Below, piece by piece: positions 48,549 to 60,201 of a stretch of 64,000 nucleotides of DNA (its first letter is position 1; each line of letters begins with the position of its first letter). The notes under the pieces are model-generated. The model was not told the origin of the DNA, made no database searches, and was given only the letters and a program-made list of their open reading frames with translations. The stretch spans positions 682,001 to 746,000 of the forward strand of contig CP014761.1 of NCBI GenBank assembly GCA_001647635.1. The letters are read 5' to 3'. This stretch comes from Leifsonia xyli. Lineage in GTDB: Bacteria > Actinomycetota > Actinomycetes > Actinomycetales > Microbacteriaceae. The translations under genes and the position numbers were made by a program.

Positions 48549-51500
48549 GCGCGGGCGGCCCTCTCCACGGCGTACTCCTGCAGCGACTTCACGTCGAAGC
48601 CCTCCCGGATGGCGTCCAGCGACGCGACCGCGGCGCTCAGCTCGGCGATGGTCGTGAACAGCGGCTTGTCCGCCGCCACGGCCGCCGCGCGGATCTCGTA
48701 CCCGTCGGCGCGCGCCGAGCGCCCGCTCGGAGTGTTGATCACCACATCCACCTCGGACCGGTTGATGATGTCGACGATCGAGTCGCCGCCCGACTCCAGC
48801 GCGTCGCTGTGCTTGCGCACGATGCGCGCCTCGATGCCGTTGCGGTTGAGCACCTCGGCGGTGCCCTCGGTGGCGACGATCCCGAAGCCGAGCTGCGCCA
48901 GGCGCAGCACCGGCAAGACCACGGCCCGCTTGTCGCGGTCGGAGACCGAGACGAAGGCGGTGCCGGTCAGCGGCATCCCGCCGTAGGCGGCCGACTGGCT
49001 CTTCGCGAACGCGGTCGGGAAGTCCTTGTCGATGCCCATGACCTCGCCGGTCGAGCGCATCTCCGGGCCGAGCACCGAGTCGACGACCGTGCCCTCCTTC
49101 GTGCGGAACCGCTTGAACGGCAGCACAGCCTCCTTGACCGCGACGGGCGAGTCCATCGGGATGAGCGAGCCGTCCTCCGCGGGCAGCAGCCCCTCGGCGA
49201 TCAGGCCGTCGATCGTCTCGCCGACCATGAGCCGCGACGCGGCCTTCGCCAGCGGGATGCCGAGCGCCTTGGACACGAACGGCACGGTGCGGGACGCGCG
49301 CGGGTTGGCCTCCAGCACGTAGAGCACACCGGCGCCGATCGCGAACTGCACGTTGAGCAGGCCGCGCACCCCGATCCCCTCGGCGATCTTGAGGGTCGCC
49401 TCGCGCACCCGGTCGATCTCGCGGCGGCCGAGCGTGATGGGGGGGAGGGTGCACGACGAGTCGCCCGAGTGGACCCCGGCCTCCTCGATGTGCTCCATCA
49501 CGCCGCCGATGTACAGCCGCTCGCCGTCGTAGAGCGCGTCGACGTCGATCTCGATCGCGTCGTCGAGGAAGCGGTCCACGAGCAGCGGATGCGACGGGCC
49601 GACGATCCCCTGGCCCGCGACGCGCTCGAAGTAGTCGGCGAGGGAGGCGTTGTCGTACACGATCTCCATGCCGCGGCCGCCGAGCACGAAGCTCGGGCGG
49701 ACCAGCACCGGGTAGCCGATCTGCTCGGCCGCGTGCGCCGCCGACGGGTAGTCGACCGCGGTGCTGTTCTTCGGCGCCACCAGTCCCGCGTTCTCGAGGA
49801 TGCCCGCGAACAGCCCGCGCTCCTCCGCCAGGTCGATCGCCTCCGGCGTGGTGCCCAGGATCGGGACGCCCGCCGCCTCGAGGCCCTTCGCGAGCCCGAG
49901 GGCGGTCTGGCCGCCGAGCTGGACGACGACGCCCACCAGCTCGCCGGTCTGCGACTCCGCGTGGATGACCTCCAGCACGTCCTCCAGCGTCAGCGGCTCG
50001 AAGTAGAGCCGGTCGCTGGTGTCGTAGTCGGTCGACACCGTCTCCGGGTTGCAGTTGATCATGATCGTCTCGAACCCGGCGTCGTGCAGCGCGAACGACG
50101 CGTGCACGCACGAGTAGTCGAACTCGACGCCCTGGCCGATGCGGTTCGGGCCGGAGCCCAGGATGACGACCTTGCGCTTGTCGCTCGGCTCCACCTCGGT
50201 CTCCAGGTCGTAGCTGGAGTAGTGGTACGGCGTGAGCGCCGGGAACTCGCCCGCGCAGGTGTCGACCGTCTTGTAGACCGGGCGCACGCCGAGGATGTGG
50301 CGCACCTCGCGAACGTCGGCCTCGCCGAAGCCGCGCAGCTCGCCGATCTGGGCGTCGGAGAAGCCGTGGTCCTTGGCGTAGCGCAGCGTCTCGGTGTCGA
50401 GGGTCGGCGCATCCCGGATCAGGTCGGCGACCTCGTTGATCAGGACGATCTGGTCGATGAACCAGGGGTCGATCTTGGTCGCCTCGAAGACCTGCTCCGG
50501 CGTCGCGCCGAGGCGGAGCGCCTGCTGCACGTCGACGATGCGGCCGTCGGTCGGCGTCGCGATGGAGGCGAGGAGCTCGTCCACGGTGCGCGTCTGCTCG
50601 CCCCAGTGGAACGACGACCCGCGCTTCTCCAGCGACCGCAGCGCCTTCTGCAGGGCGCTGGTGAAGGAGCGGCCGATCGCCATCGCCTCGCCGACCGACT
50701 TCATGGTCGTGGTCAGCGTCGGGTCGGCGGCCGGGAACTTCTCGAACGCGAACCGGGGAACCTTGACGACGATGTAGTCGAGCGTCGGCTCGAAGCTCGC
50801 CGGCGTCACCTTGGTGATGTCGTTCGGGATCTCGTCCAGGCGGTAGCCGATGGCCAGCTTGGCCGCGATCTTCGCGATCGGGAAGCCGGTCGCCTTCGAC
50901 GCCAGGGCCGACGACCGCGAGACGCGCGGGTTCATCTCGATGACGATGATGCGGCCGTTCTCGGGGTTCACCGCGAACTGGATGTTGCAGCCGCCGGTGT
51001 CGACGCCGACGGCGCGGATGATGTCGATGCCGATGTCGCGCAGCTTCTGGTACTCGCGGTCGGTCAGCGTGAGCGCCGGGGCGACGGTGATCGAGTCGCC
51101 GGTGTGCACGCCGACCGGGTCGACGTTCTCGATGGAGCAGACGACGACCGTGTTGTCGGCGGTGTCGCGCATGAGCTCGAGCTCGTACTCCTTCCAGCCG
51201 AGGATGGACTCCTCCAGGAGCACCTCGCTGGTCGGGCTCTGGTGGATGCCGTCGCCGGCGATCCGGCGCAGCTCCTCCGGCGTGTACGCGAAGCCCGATC
51301 CGAGGCCGCCCATGGTGAACGACGGGCGGACGACGAGCGGGTAGCCGAGATCCTCGGCGAACTCGAGCGCCTCCTCGACGGTGTGAGCGATGTGCGAGCG
51401 CGCGACCTCGGCGCCGGCCTCGACGACCAGCTCCTTGAAGATCTGGCGGTCCTCGCCCTTCTGGATGGCCTCGAACTTCGCGCCGATCAGCTCGACGCCG

Positions 51501-51832
51501 TACTTCTCGAGGATGCCGTGCTCGTGCAGCTGCATGGCCGCGTTGAGCGCGGTCTGGCCGCCCAGGGTCGGCAGGATGGCGTCCGGCTTCTCCTTGGCGA
51601 TGATCGTCTCGATGACCTGCCAGGTGATCGGCTCGACGTAGGTCGCGTCGGCGAAGTCGGGGTCGGTCATGATCGTCGCCGGGTTGGAGTTGACCAGGAT
51701 GACACGCACGCCCTCGGCCTTGAGCACGCGGCACGCCTGCGTGCCGGAGTAATCGAATTCCACGGCCTGCCCGATGACGATCGGGCCGGAGCCGATGACG
51801 AGGACGGAGTTGATGTCGTCGCGTTTGGGCAT
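48545..51832 (-). CDS. carB: Carbamoyl-phosphate synthase large subunit
   Basis: 1095 residues, full length: two ATP-grasp halves and a C-terminal MGS-like allosteric domain. Seen: [20 protein letters not shown] and [20 protein letters not shown] as the two homologous starts, [20 protein letters not shown] in the first half and [20 protein letters not shown] in the second. Uses ammonia from CarA to make carbamoyl phosphate for pyrimidines and arginine. TGATG junction with carA. UMP or ornithine control in the C-terminal domain is known for the family. Confidence 0.98.
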   Translation of the reverse strand: MPKRDDINSVLVIGSGPIVIGQAVEFDYSGTQACRVLKAEGVRVILVNSNPATIMTDPDFADATYVEPITWQVIETIIAKEKPDAILPTLGGQTALNAAMQLHEHGILEKYGVELIGAKFEAIQKGEDRQIFKELVVEAGAEVARSHIAHTVEEALEFAEDLGYPLVVRPSFTMGGLGSGFAYTPEELRRIAGDGIHQSPTSEVLLEESILGWKEYELELMRDTADNTVVVCSIENVDPVGVHTGDSITVAPALTLTDREYQKLRDIGIDIIRAVGVDTGGCNIQFAVNPENGRIIVIEMNPRVSRSSALASKATGFPIAKIAAKLAIGYRLDEIPNDITKVTPASFEPTLDYIVVKVPRFAFEKFPAADPTLTTTMKSVGEAMAIGRSFTSALQKALRSLEKRGSSFHWGEQTRTVDELLASIATPTDGRIVDVQQALRLGATPEQVFEATKIDPWFIDQIVLINEVADLIRDAPTLDTETLRYAKDHGFSDAQIGELRGFGEADVREVRHILGVRPVYKTVDTCAGEFPALTPYHYSSYDLETEVEPSDKRKVVILGSGPNRIGQGVEFDYSCVHASFALHDAGFETIMINCNPETVSTDYDTSDRLYFEPLTLEDVLEVIHAESQTGELVGVVVQLGGQTALGLAKGLEAAGVPILGTTPEAIDLAEERGLFAGILENAGLVAPKNSTAVDYPSAAHAAEQIGYPVLVRPSFVLGGRGMEIVYDNASLADYFERVAGQGIVGPSHPLLVDRFLDDAIEIDVDALYDGERLYIGGVMEHIEEAGVHSGDSSCTLPPITLGRREIDRVREATLKIAEGIGVRGLLNVQFAIGAGVLYVLEANPRASRTVPFVSKALGIPLAKAASRLMVGETIDGLIAEGLLPAEDGSLIPMDSPVAVKEAVLPFKRFRTKEGTVVDSVLGPEMRSTGEVMGIDKDFPTAFAKSQSAAYGGMPLTGTAFVSVSDRDKRAVVLPVLRLAQLGFGIVATEGTAEVLNRNGIEARIVRKHSDALESGGDSIVDIINRSEVDVVINTPSGRSARADGYEIRAAAVAADKPLFTTIAELSAAVASLDAIREGFDVKSLQEYAVERAARA

Positions 51833-52995
51833 CAGGCGTTCTCCTGGTTGTTCGTGGCGTTCTCGGAGTGCTGGGCGCGAATCATGTCCAGGAACCGGTC
51901 GAAGAGGTAGTTGGCGTCGTGCGGGCCGGCCGCCGCCTCCGGGTGGTACTGCACGCTGAAGGCGTTGAGGTCGAGGCAGTTGAGCCCCTCCACGACCTGA
52001 TCGTTGAGCGAGAAGTGGCTCACCTCGACGCGGCCGAAGCCGGCGGGCGAGTCGAACGCGGCGTCGATCGGGGCCTTCACCGCGAAGCCGTGGTTCTGGG
52101 CGGTGATCTCGACGCGGCCGGTGCGCTTGTCGAGCACCGGCTGGTTGATCCCGCGGTGGCCGAACGGCAGCTTGTACGTGTCGAGCCCGAGCGCGCGGCC
52201 GAGCAGCTGGTTGCCGAAGCAGATGCCGAAGTACGGCAGGCCGGCGCGCAGCGTCTCCTGCAGCAGGGCGACGTGCTTGTCGGACGCCTGCGGGTCGCCC
52301 GGGCCGTTCGAGAAGAACAGCGCCGAGACGCCGAGCCCGAGCACATCCTGCGCCGACACCTGCTGCGGGAGCACGTGCACGTCGAGGCCGCGAGCGGCCA
52401 GGTTCTCGAGGGTCGACTTCTTGACGCCGAGGTCGAGCACGGCGACCGAGCCGACCTTCTCGCCGACGGCCGGGACCGTGTAAGGCTCGACCGTCGACAC
52501 CTCGGCCGACAGGTTGCGGCCGCGCATCTTCTCGCCGGCGAGCACCAGCTCCAGCTGCTCGCTCTCGCTCAGGTCGAAGTCGTCGCCCGAGAAGATGCCG
52601 GAGCGCATCGCTCCGGCCGAGCGGATGTGACGCGTCACCGCGCGCGTGTCGATGCCGCTGATCCCCACCACGCCCTGCGCGACGAGGTCGTCGTCGAGGC
52701 TGCGCTGGGCGCGGAAGTTCGAGACGACGCGGCTGGGCTCGCGGACGACGTAGCCCGCGACCCAGATCTGCCGCGACTCCATGTCCTCGTCGTTGGTGCC
52801 CGTGTTGCCGATGTGGGGCGCCGTCTGGAGGACGATCTGCCCGGCGTACGACGGGTCGGTCAGGGTCTCCTGGTAGCCGGTCATGCCGGTCGCGAAGACG
52901 GCCTCGCCGAGCGTGCGTCCGCGGGCGCCGTAGGCCCGGCCGACGTAGCGTGTTCCGTCTTCGAGGACGAGCACCGCGGGGTCTGTTGCGAGCAC
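51832..52995 (-). CDS. carA: Carbamoyl-phosphate synthase small subunit
   Basis: 387 residues; the glutaminase that channels ammonia to CarB. The catalytic cysteine is in [20 protein letters not shown] and the partner His-Glu in [35 protein letters not shown] is a family signature. It follows the PH-like gene by one base, so the pyr genes form a continuous operon. Confidence 0.97.
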   Translation of the reverse strand: MLATDPAVLVLEDGTRYVGRAYGARGRTLGEAVFATGMTGYQETLTDPSYAGQIVLQTAPHIGNTGTNDEDMESRQIWVAGYVVREPSRVVSNFRAQRSLDDDLVAQGVVGISGIDTRAVTRHIRSAGAMRSGIFSGDDFDLSESEQLELVLAGEKMRGRNLSAEVSTVEPYTVPAVGEKVGSVAVLDLGVKKSTLENLAARGLDVHVLPQQVSAQDVLGLGVSALFFSNGPGDPQASDKHVALLQETLRAGLPYFGICFGNQLLGRALGLDTYKLPFGHRGINQPVLDKRTGRVEITAQNHGFAVKAPIDAAFDSPAGFGRVEVSHFSLNDQVVEGLNCLDLNAFSVQYHPEAAAGPHDANYLFDRFLDMIRAQHSENATNNQENA

Positions 52996-52996
52996 G

Positions 52997-53539
52997 TCAC
53001 ACCTCCTTGTCGTTCGGGCGGGACTCGCCCGCCGCGTCCGGAGCGGCTGCTCCGGGGACGATTTCGTGGATGGCCGCGGTCAACTGCGCGCGGCCGGCCG
53101 GGTCGACGACCCGGAAGTAGCTGTCGGCGGCCGTGCCGCCGCTGGTGGTCCACCCGAGGCGGAGCAGGCCGTCGCGCTCGACCGCGCGGTCGATGGCGAC
53201 GCTCGCCGCGCCGACGCCGGTGACGACCGCGGCCGGGATGAACACCGGCGTCTCGCCGGTCACCGCGATCGCGACGCCCTCGGGCCGGACGGTCACCACG
53301 GCCTTTCCGCGGAACGCGAGCCCCGGGAGCGCCAGACGCTCGAGATGCTGACCGGCTTTCGTCGTGGCGACGTACAGGGCGTCCGTCTCCGCCGTCGGAG
53401 CGCTCAGCGTCCCGGGCGTGGAGTAGCCGGCGCCCGCGCCGCTGTCGCGTCGCACGCGGCGGCGCCAGCCGACGATCGCGAGGGCCAGGACGATGACGAC
53501 GACCGCCAGGATGCCGAGGGTGGGGAGCAGCTTATCCAC
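52997..53539 (-). CDS. PH-like domain membrane protein of the pyr operon (Rv1382-like position)
   Basis: 180 residues. The N-terminus is a single hydrophobic anchor ([20 protein letters not shown]), followed by a basic patch WRRRVRRDS and a cytoplasmic beta-rich domain: [40 protein letters not shown] and [20 protein letters not shown]. It occupies the same place between pyrC and carA as mycobacterial Rv1382, also an anchored protein of unknown function. The GTG at 53539 overlaps the end of pyrC by eight bases. A role in anchoring or regulating pyrimidine enzymes is inference from position only. Confidence 0.78.
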   Translation of the reverse strand: MDKLLPTLGILAVVVIVLALAIVGWRRRVRRDSGAGAGYSTPGTLSAPTAETDALYVATTKAGQHLERLALPGLAFRGKAVVTVRPEGVAIAVTGETPVFIPAAVVTGVGAASVAIDRAVERDGLLRLGWTTSGGTAADSYFRVVDPAGRAQLTAAIHEIVPGAAAPDAAGESRPNDKEV

Positions 53540-54851
53540 GGGCTCCCACCTCCTCGGCGTCGCGCACGACGCCGTCGAGCACGGTCGGGCGGCCCTGGTG
53601 GAAGGTCGCGACGACCCGGCCCGGCAGGGTGAGGCCGAGGTACGGGGAGTTGACGCCCTTGCCCGCGAGGTCCTCGGTCGAGAACGTCCGTGACACGGTC
53701 GGGTCGTAGAGGAACAGGTTCGCCGCGGCCCCGGGCTCGAGCGGGCCGCCGTGGCCGTCGAGCCGGCCGATCCGCGCCGGCGTCGCCGAGAGCACGCGGG
53801 CGACGTCGGTCCAGCCGAGCATCCCGTTGTCGACGACGCTGGCCTGCACGACCGACAGCGCCGACTCCAGGCCGACCATGCCGAACGCCGCCGCATCCCA
53901 CTCGCAGTCCTTCGACTCGACAGGATGCGGAGCGTGGTCAGTGGCGACGATGTCGATCGTGCCGTCCGCGAGGCCGGCGCGCAGCGCCTCCACGTCCTCC
54001 CCACGACGGAGGGGCGGGTTCACCTTGTAGCGCGCGTCGTAGCCGGAGGCCAGCTCCTCGGTCAGCGCCAGGTGGTGCGGCGTGACCTCGGCGGTGACGT
54101 CGATCCCCCGGGCCTTTGCCCAGCGGATCACGTCGACGCTGCCCGCGGTGGAGACGTGGCACACGTGGAGCCGGGAGCCGACATGCTCGGCGAGCAGCAC
54201 ATCCCGGGCGATGATCGACTCCTCGGCGACCGCCGGCCAGCCCGCCAACCCGAGCTCGCCGGAGAGCTCGCCCTCGTTCATCTGGGCGCCCTCGGTGAGC
54301 CGGGGCTCCTGCGCGTGCTGGGCGATGACGCCGTCGAACGCCTTCACGTACTCGAGCGCACGGCGCATCAGCAGCGGGTCGGAGACGCATTTGCCGTCGT
54401 CCGAGAAGACGCGGACGCGGGCACGGGACGCGGCCATCGCGCCGAGCTCGGCGAGCCGCTCCCCCGCGAGGCCCACGGTGACCGCGCCGATCGGGCGGAC
54501 CGTGGCGTAGCCGGCGGCCTCCCCCAGGCTCAGCACCTGCTCCACGACCCCGGCGGTGTCGGCGACGGGAGACGTGTTCGCCATGGCGAACACCGCGGTG
54601 AAGCCGCCCGCCGCGGCGGCCCGGGTGCCCGTCAGCACGGTCTCGCTCTGCTCGTAGCCGGGCTCGCGCAGGTGGGTGTGCAGGTCGACCAGTCCCGGCA
54701 ACGCCAGAAGTCCGTCCGCGTCGATCCGGGTCGCGCCCGCGGCGCTCAGCCCGGTGCCGACCTCGGCGATCCGTCCGCCGTCGACCAGCAGGTCGGCACG
54801 GGAGCCGTCGGCCAGCGTCGCGCCGACGATCAGGAACTTCTCCACACTCAC
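53532..54851 (-). CDS. pyrC: Dihydroorotase
   Basis: About 439 residues, amidohydrolase fold. LVDLHTHLREPGYEQSETVL has the first two metal-binding histidines, TAEVTPHHLALTEELASGYD the later ones, and IDIVATDHAPHPVESKDCEW the catalytic Asp. Closes carbamoyl aspartate to dihydroorotate. It is the class I, zinc-dependent type. The start GTG 54851 lies one base after the pyrB stop; GTG 54845 is an alternative. Confidence 0.96.
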   Translation of the reverse strand: MSVEKFLIVGATLADGSRADLLVDGGRIAEVGTGLSAAGATRIDADGLLALPGLVDLHTHLREPGYEQSETVLTGTRAAAAGGFTAVFAMANTSPVADTAGVVEQVLSLGEAAGYATVRPIGAVTVGLAGERLAELGAMAASRARVRVFSDDGKCVSDPLLMRRALEYVKAFDGVIAQHAQEPRLTEGAQMNEGELSGELGLAGWPAVAEESIIARDVLLAEHVGSRLHVCHVSTAGSVDVIRWAKARGIDVTAEVTPHHLALTEELASGYDARYKVNPPLRRGEDVEALRAGLADGTIDIVATDHAPHPVESKDCEWDAAAFGMVGLESALSVVQASVVDNGMLGWTDVARVLSATPARIGRLDGHGGPLEPGAAANLFLYDPTVSRTFSTEDLAGKGVNSPYLGLTLPGRVVATFHQGRPTVLDGVVRDAEEVGARG

Positions 54852-54852
54852 C

Positions 54853-55821
54853 TCACACCACCTGCCCGCTACCGCTGCCGCTGTCATTCCCGCTCAGCAG
54901 CAGGTACAGGGCCGCCATCCGCACGGAGACACCGTTCGCGACCTGCTCCCGGACCGTCGAACGCGGGGAGTCCGCGGCCGCGGCCGAGATCTCCAGCCCG
55001 CGGTTCATCGGCCCAGGGTGCATCACAATGCTATCGGCCTTGAGCCGGCCGAGCCGTTCGTCGTCCAGTCCCCAGGTGCGCGCGTATTCGCGGGAGTTGG
55101 GGAAGAACGCGTCGTTCATCCGCTCGGCCTGGATGCGGAGCATCATCACCACGTCCGGGCTCTCGGCGATCGACTCGTCCAGGTCGTAGCGGACGCGCAC
55201 GGGCCAGCCGTCGATGCCGACCGGGAGCAGCGTCGGAGGCGCGACCAGCGTCACCTCGGCCCCGAGGGTCTGCAGCAGCCACACGTTCGACCGCGCGACG
55301 CGGGAGTGCAGGATGTCGCCCACGATCGCGACAGACACGCCCGCGAGGTCCTTCCCGCGCGAGGCGGAGCCATGCAGCCGCCGACGCATGGTGAACGCGT
55401 CCAGCAGCGCCTGCGTCGGGTGCTCATGCGTGCCGTCGCCCGCGTTCAGGATGCCGGCGTCGATCCACCCGCTCGTCGCGAGCGTCTGCGGGGCGCCGGA
55501 AGAGCCGTGGCGGATGACCACCGCGTCCGCGCCCATCGCCTGCAGCGTCTGGGCCGTGTCCTTCAGGCTCTCGCCCTTGCTCACGCTGGAGCCCTTGGCG
55601 GAGAAGTTGATCACGTCGGCCGAGAGCCGCTTGGCCGCGGCCTCGAACGAGATGCGGGTGCGGGTCGAGTCCTCGAAGAACAGGTTGACGACCGTCTTGC
55701 CGCGCAGGGTCGGGAGCTTCTTGACCTCGCGCTCCTGCACGTCCGCCATGTCCTCGGCGACGTCGAGCAGCTGGATGGCGTCGTCGCGCGACAGCCCGCG
55801 CGTGGAGAGCAGGTGCCTCAT
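54853..55821 (-). CDS. pyrB: Aspartate carbamoyltransferase catalytic subunit
   Basis: 322 residues. Carbamoyl phosphate binding is shown by [20 protein letters not shown] and the aspartate-binding region by [34 protein letters not shown] near the end is typical. No pyrI regulatory subunit is present, as in other actinobacteria; dihydroorotase is the neighbouring gene. ATGA junction with pyrR. Confidence 0.97.
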   Translation of the reverse strand: MRHLLSTRGLSRDDAIQLLDVAEDMADVQEREVKKLPTLRGKTVVNLFFEDSTRTRISFEAAAKRLSADVINFSAKGSSVSKGESLKDTAQTLQAMGADAVVIRHGSSGAPQTLATSGWIDAGILNAGDGTHEHPTQALLDAFTMRRRLHGSASRGKDLAGVSVAIVGDILHSRVARSNVWLLQTLGAEVTLVAPPTLLPVGIDGWPVRVRYDLDESIAESPDVVMMLRIQAERMNDAFFPNSREYARTWGLDDERLGRLKADSIVMHPGPMNRGLEISAAAADSPRSTVREQVANGVSVRMAALYLLLSGNDSGSGSGQVV

Positions 55822-56378
55822 GCGTCCACCCCAGCCGGCTCCTCGATGGTCACCGACTCCTCGCCGTCCGTCTCGGCGAGCCGCACGTAGATGCGCTCGG
55901 AGGCCGCCGACGGCAGGTTCTTGCCCACGAAGTCCGCCCGGATGGGCAGCTCGCGGTGACCGCGGTCGACCAGCACCGCGAGGCGCACCGCCCGCGGGCG
56001 GCCGAGGTCGCTGATCGCGTCGAGCGCGGCCCGGATGGTGCGGCCTGAGAAGAGCACGTCGTCCACGAGCACCACGGTCTTGCCGTCGATCGACCCGGGC
56101 AGCGAGGTCGGCTGCGGGGTGCGGGTGGGATGCCGCGACAGGTCGTCGCGGTACATGGTCACGTCGAGCGCGCCCACGATGTCGGCGGGCGAGTGGATCG
56201 CCGCCGGTTCGATGCGCTGGATGTTCTCGGCGATCCGCCGCGCGAGCACGACGCCGCGGGTCGGGATCCCGAGGATCACCAGCTCGTCCGTTCCCCGGTT
56301 GGACTCGAGGATCTCGTGGGAGATCCGAGTCAACGCCCGGGCGATGTCAGCCTGCTGCAGCACGGTACGCGCTGTCAT
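55818..56378 (-). CDS. pyrR: PyrR bifunctional pyrimidine regulator/uracil phosphoribosyltransferase
   Basis: 186 residues. The PRPP-binding motif [20 protein letters not shown] is intact, and [15 protein letters not shown] is the N-terminal loop. PyrR binds pyr mRNA when UMP is high and represses the operon. It is the first gene of pyrR-pyrB-pyrC-PH-carA-carB-pyrF. AAGGAGG lies just before the ATG, immediately downstream of a PyrR-type RNA motif (56391-56410), so autogenous translational repression is likely, as described in mycobacteria. Confidence 0.96.
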   Translation of the reverse strand: MTARTVLQQADIARALTRISHEILESNRGTDELVILGIPTRGVVLARRIAENIQRIEPAAIHSPADIVGALDVTMYRDDLSRHPTRTPQPTSLPGSIDGKTVVLVDDVLFSGRTIRAALDAISDLGRPRAVRLAVLVDRGHRELPIRADFVGKNLPSAASERIYVRLAETDGEESVTIEEPAGVDA

Positions 56379-56390
56379 GCCGACCTCCTT

Positions 56391-56410
56391 CCCCGCCTCA
56401 CAGGACGGCT
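56391..56410 (-). promoter_or_regulatory. Candidate PyrR-binding RNA element in the pyrR leader
   Basis: Minus-strand RNA reads AGCCG-UCCUGUGAGG-CGGGG. The central UCCNGNGAGG matches the known PyrR-binding loop, and CCG/CGG flanks can pair as a short stem. It ends about five bases before AAGGAGG, the ribosome-binding site of pyrR, so bound PyrR could block translation. Confidence 0.65.
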
Positions 56411-56447
56411 CTTAAAGGATGCCTACGGCCTCCACCCTACCAGCAGT

Positions 56448-56513
56448 GTCTGCGGCACTTCGGAACGTCTGCGCCGGGTCGCCCCAACGCAGACGTTCCA
56501 AACCACCGCAGAC
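56448..56513. repeat. Imperfect 26-base inverted repeat between dsbA-like gene and pyrR
   Basis: Arms 56448-56473 (GTCTGCGG, six bases, GGAACGTCTGCG) and 56488-56513 match at 22 of 26 positions, with a 14-base loop. It lies 20 bases beyond the dsbA-like stop and about 70 bases before pyrR. It could terminate the nusB-dsbA transcript. The sequence does not match the AACACGCCG family, but the size and two-block layout are similar. Confidence 0.6.
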
Positions 56514-56532
56514 AGCAGCGTTGGAGACCGGG

Positions 56533-57246
56533 TCAGTGGTCGGCGAGGAAAGCGGTGAACGCCTTCTCGTCGGTCACGCCGCCGGGATACTGCTTGCCGT
56601 TCACGAGGACGGTCGGGGTGCCCTTGATCACGTCGAGCACCTTCTTGCCGTCGACCTCGATCGGGCCCTTCTGCGAGTTCGCCGTGTTCCGCTGCGCCCA
56701 TGCCTGGTAGGGCCCGCTGTCGGCGAGGCAGGCCGAGATGTCCCCCGCTCCCGCGTCGCTCGCGCGCTTCGCGAGCTCCTTGTCCGTCAGACCGTCGGAG
56801 TTCTCCTCCGGCTGGTCGGTGAACAGCGCCTGGTAGAACGGCAGGACGGCGTTCTCGTCGGTCACGGCGACGCACGTCAACGCGGCGGCCGCGCGGGTCG
56901 AGTAGCCCGTGCCGTTCGAGACCGCGTCGAGGAACGTCAGCGGGTGCAAGCGCAGCGTGATGTCGCCGCTGTCGACGGCCTTCGCCAGGGTCTCGCCGTT
57001 GGCCTTCTCGAACGCGCCGCAGACCGGGCACATCGCGTCGAACCAGATGTCGACCTTCTTCGCGCCGTCCCCTGCGGTGATGAAGCCGCCGTCGAAGTCG
57101 ACCGCGCCATCCGTGCCCTTCGGGGGCGCGTCCGTCGCCACCGGCACGTTGGACGCGCCGCCGAGCAGCGAGCATCCTGCCGCGGCCACACCCACGCCGA
57201 CCGCGAGCACGACGGCCGCCGCGATCCGGCGCAGACGGGCGCTCAT
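56533..57246 (-). CDS. DsbA-like thioredoxin-fold lipoprotein
   Basis: 237 residues. The N-terminus is a lipoprotein signal: basic MSARLRR, hydrophobic core and lipobox VAAAGCS with the cysteine near residue 25. The thioredoxin-like domain has the redox pair in FDAMCPVCGAFEKANGETL and a cis-proline in VIKGTPTVLVNGKQYPGGV. It is probably an extracytoplasmic thiol oxidase or isomerase anchored after Lgt processing (lgt is at 30 kb). The ATG overlaps the nusB stop (ATGA). Confidence 0.87.
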   Translation of the reverse strand: MSARLRRIAAAVVLAVGVGVAAAGCSLLGGASNVPVATDAPPKGTDGAVDFDGGFITAGDGAKKVDIWFDAMCPVCGAFEKANGETLAKAVDSGDITLRLHPLTFLDAVSNGTGYSTRAAAALTCVAVTDENAVLPFYQALFTDQPEENSDGLTDKELAKRASDAGAGDISACLADSGPYQAWAQRNTANSQKGPIEVDGKKVLDVIKGTPTVLVNGKQYPGGVTDEKAFTAFLADH

Positions 57247-57671
57247 CCGCGGTTCGCCGAGCCGTTGGCCTGGGCGATCTTGGCGAGGAGGCCGTTCACG
57301 AATCCGGCCGAGTCGTCCGTCGAGAGCACCGTCGCGGCCTCGACCGCCTCGGAGATCGCGACGCCGTCCGGCACCTCGTCGTTGTACAGAACCTCCCAGA
57401 CGCCGATGCGCAGGATGGCGCGGTCGACGGCGGGCATGCGGGCGAGCGTCCACCCCTGCGCGTACGTCTCGATCTGCTCGTCGATCTCGTCCTGGTGCTC
57501 GATGACGCCGTCGAGGATCTCGCGGGCGTAGAGCCACGAGGCCTCGCGCGCGGGCTGGGATGCCGCGCGCTCGGCCTCGGTCGCGAGCGCCTGGCGCAGC
57601 GGCGTCTGCCGCAGGTCGGCGCTGTAGAGGACGTCGAGGGCGCGCTTACGGGCCTTGGTGCGCGCGCTCAT
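57243..57671 (-). CDS. nusB: Transcription antitermination protein NusB
   Basis: 142 residues, all-helical. RTKARKRALDVLYSADLRQT is the typical start; VDRAILRIGVWEVLYNDEVP and ISEAVEAATVLSTDDSAGFV with NGLLAKIAQ form the C-terminal signature. NusB binds boxA RNA with NusE in rRNA antitermination. ATG begins directly after the efp TAG stop. Confidence 0.96.
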   Translation of the reverse strand: MSARTKARKRALDVLYSADLRQTPLRQALATEAERAASQPAREASWLYAREILDGVIEHQDEIDEQIETYAQGWTLARMPAVDRAILRIGVWEVLYNDEVPDGVAISEAVEAATVLSTDDSAGFVNGLLAKIAQANGSANRG

Positions 57672-58235
57672 CTAGTCGTTGACGCGGCCGAGGTAGTCGC
57701 CCGTGCGGGTGTCGACCTTGACCTTCGTGCCGGTCTCGAGGAACAGCGGGACCTGGATCTGGTAGCCGGTCTCGACGGTCGCGGGCTTGGTGCCGCCGGT
57801 CGAGCGGTCGCCCTGGAGGCCCGGCTCGGTGTAGGTGATCTCGAGCACGACGGAGGCCGGGAGCTCGACATAGAGCGGCGAGCCCTCGTGCAGCGCGACG
57901 GTCACGTTCTGGTTCTCGAGCATGAAGTTGGCGGCGTCGCCGACGACCGGGCCCGGGATGGTGATCTGGTCGTAGTCGGAGGTGTCCATGAACACGAAGT
58001 CCGCGCCGTCCTGGTACAGGTACTGGTAGTCGCGGCGGTCGACGTTGGTGATGTCGATCTTGGCGCCGGCGTTGTAGGTGCGGTCGACCGTCTTGCCCGT
58101 CGTGACGTTCTTGAGCTTGGTGCGGACGAACGCACCGCCCTTGCCCGGCTTGACGTGCTGGAACTCGATCACGGTCCAGAGCTGTCCGTCGATGCTGAGG
58201 ACGACGCCGTTCTTGATGTCAGCGGTAGAAGCCAA
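57672..58235 (-). CDS. efp: Translation elongation factor P
   Basis: 187 residues, three beta-barrel domains. EF-P relieves ribosome stalling at polyproline stretches. [20 protein letters not shown] contains the tip loop with the conserved lysine (KPGKGG), and [20 protein letters not shown] the C-terminal signature. The frame starts at TTG (TTG GCT TCT), with no ATG or GTG upstream that suits and no clear ribosome-binding site, which is unusual for such an expressed gene. Confidence 0.96.
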   Translation of the reverse strand: MASTADIKNGVVLSIDGQLWTVIEFQHVKPGKGGAFVRTKLKNVTTGKTVDRTYNAGAKIDITNVDRRDYQYLYQDGADFVFMDTSDYDQITIPGPVVGDAANFMLENQNVTVALHEGSPLYVELPASVVLEITYTEPGLQGDRSTGGTKPATVETGYQIQVPLFLETGTKVKVDTRTGDYLGRVND

Positions 58236-58304
58236 GAGGATGTTCCGTTTCGTTGGTGAGAGAAAGATGCGGGGAGCGCAGAAGGCCCCAGAGGATTCTA
58301 GACG

Positions 58305-58742
58305 TCAGCGCCCGTTTCGGCGAATGAACGCCAGCGCCAGCCGGTACGACTCGAAGCCGAAACCGGCGATGACGCCGGTGGAGACGGCGGTGAGCACGCT
58401 GGTGTGCCGGAACTCCTCGCGGGCGTGCGGATTGGACAGGTGCACCTCGACGACGGTGCCGCCGGCCTTCGTCACGAGGGACACCGCATCCCGCAGCGCG
58501 TACGAGTAGTGCGTCCACGCGCCGGCGTTCAGGATGACGGGCGCGCCGGAGTCGGCGGCCTCATGCAGCCAGCCGAGCAGCTGCGCCTCGTCGTCGGTCT
58601 GGCGCAGGTCGACGCGGTCGTCGCCCGCGTCCTCCTGCAGGACGGCGCGGAGGTCGTCGAGCGTCCCCGAGCCGTACACGTCGGGCTCGCGCGTGCCTAG
58701 ACGGCCGAGGTTGGGGCCGTTCAGGATCAGGATGTCGGCCAC
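58305..58742 (-). CDS. aroQ: 3-dehydroquinate dehydratase (type II)
   Basis: 145 residues, dodecameric type II enzyme of the shikimate pathway. ILNGPNLGRLGTREPDVYGS has the catalytic Asn, Arg and Tyr region, LNAGAWTHYSYALRDAV the second loop, and VEVHLSNPHAREEFRHTS the catalytic histidine. GTG start with GAGGAG upstream, inside the end of the preceding gene. Confidence 0.97.
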   Translation of the reverse strand: MADILILNGPNLGRLGTREPDVYGSGTLDDLRAVLQEDAGDDRVDLRQTDDEAQLLGWLHEAADSGAPVILNAGAWTHYSYALRDAVSLVTKAGGTVVEVHLSNPHAREEFRHTSVLTAVSTGVIAGFGFESYRLALAFIRRNGR

Positions 58743-58743
58743 G

Positions 58744-60197
<1,454 letters not shown>

Positions 60198-60201
<4 letters not shown>

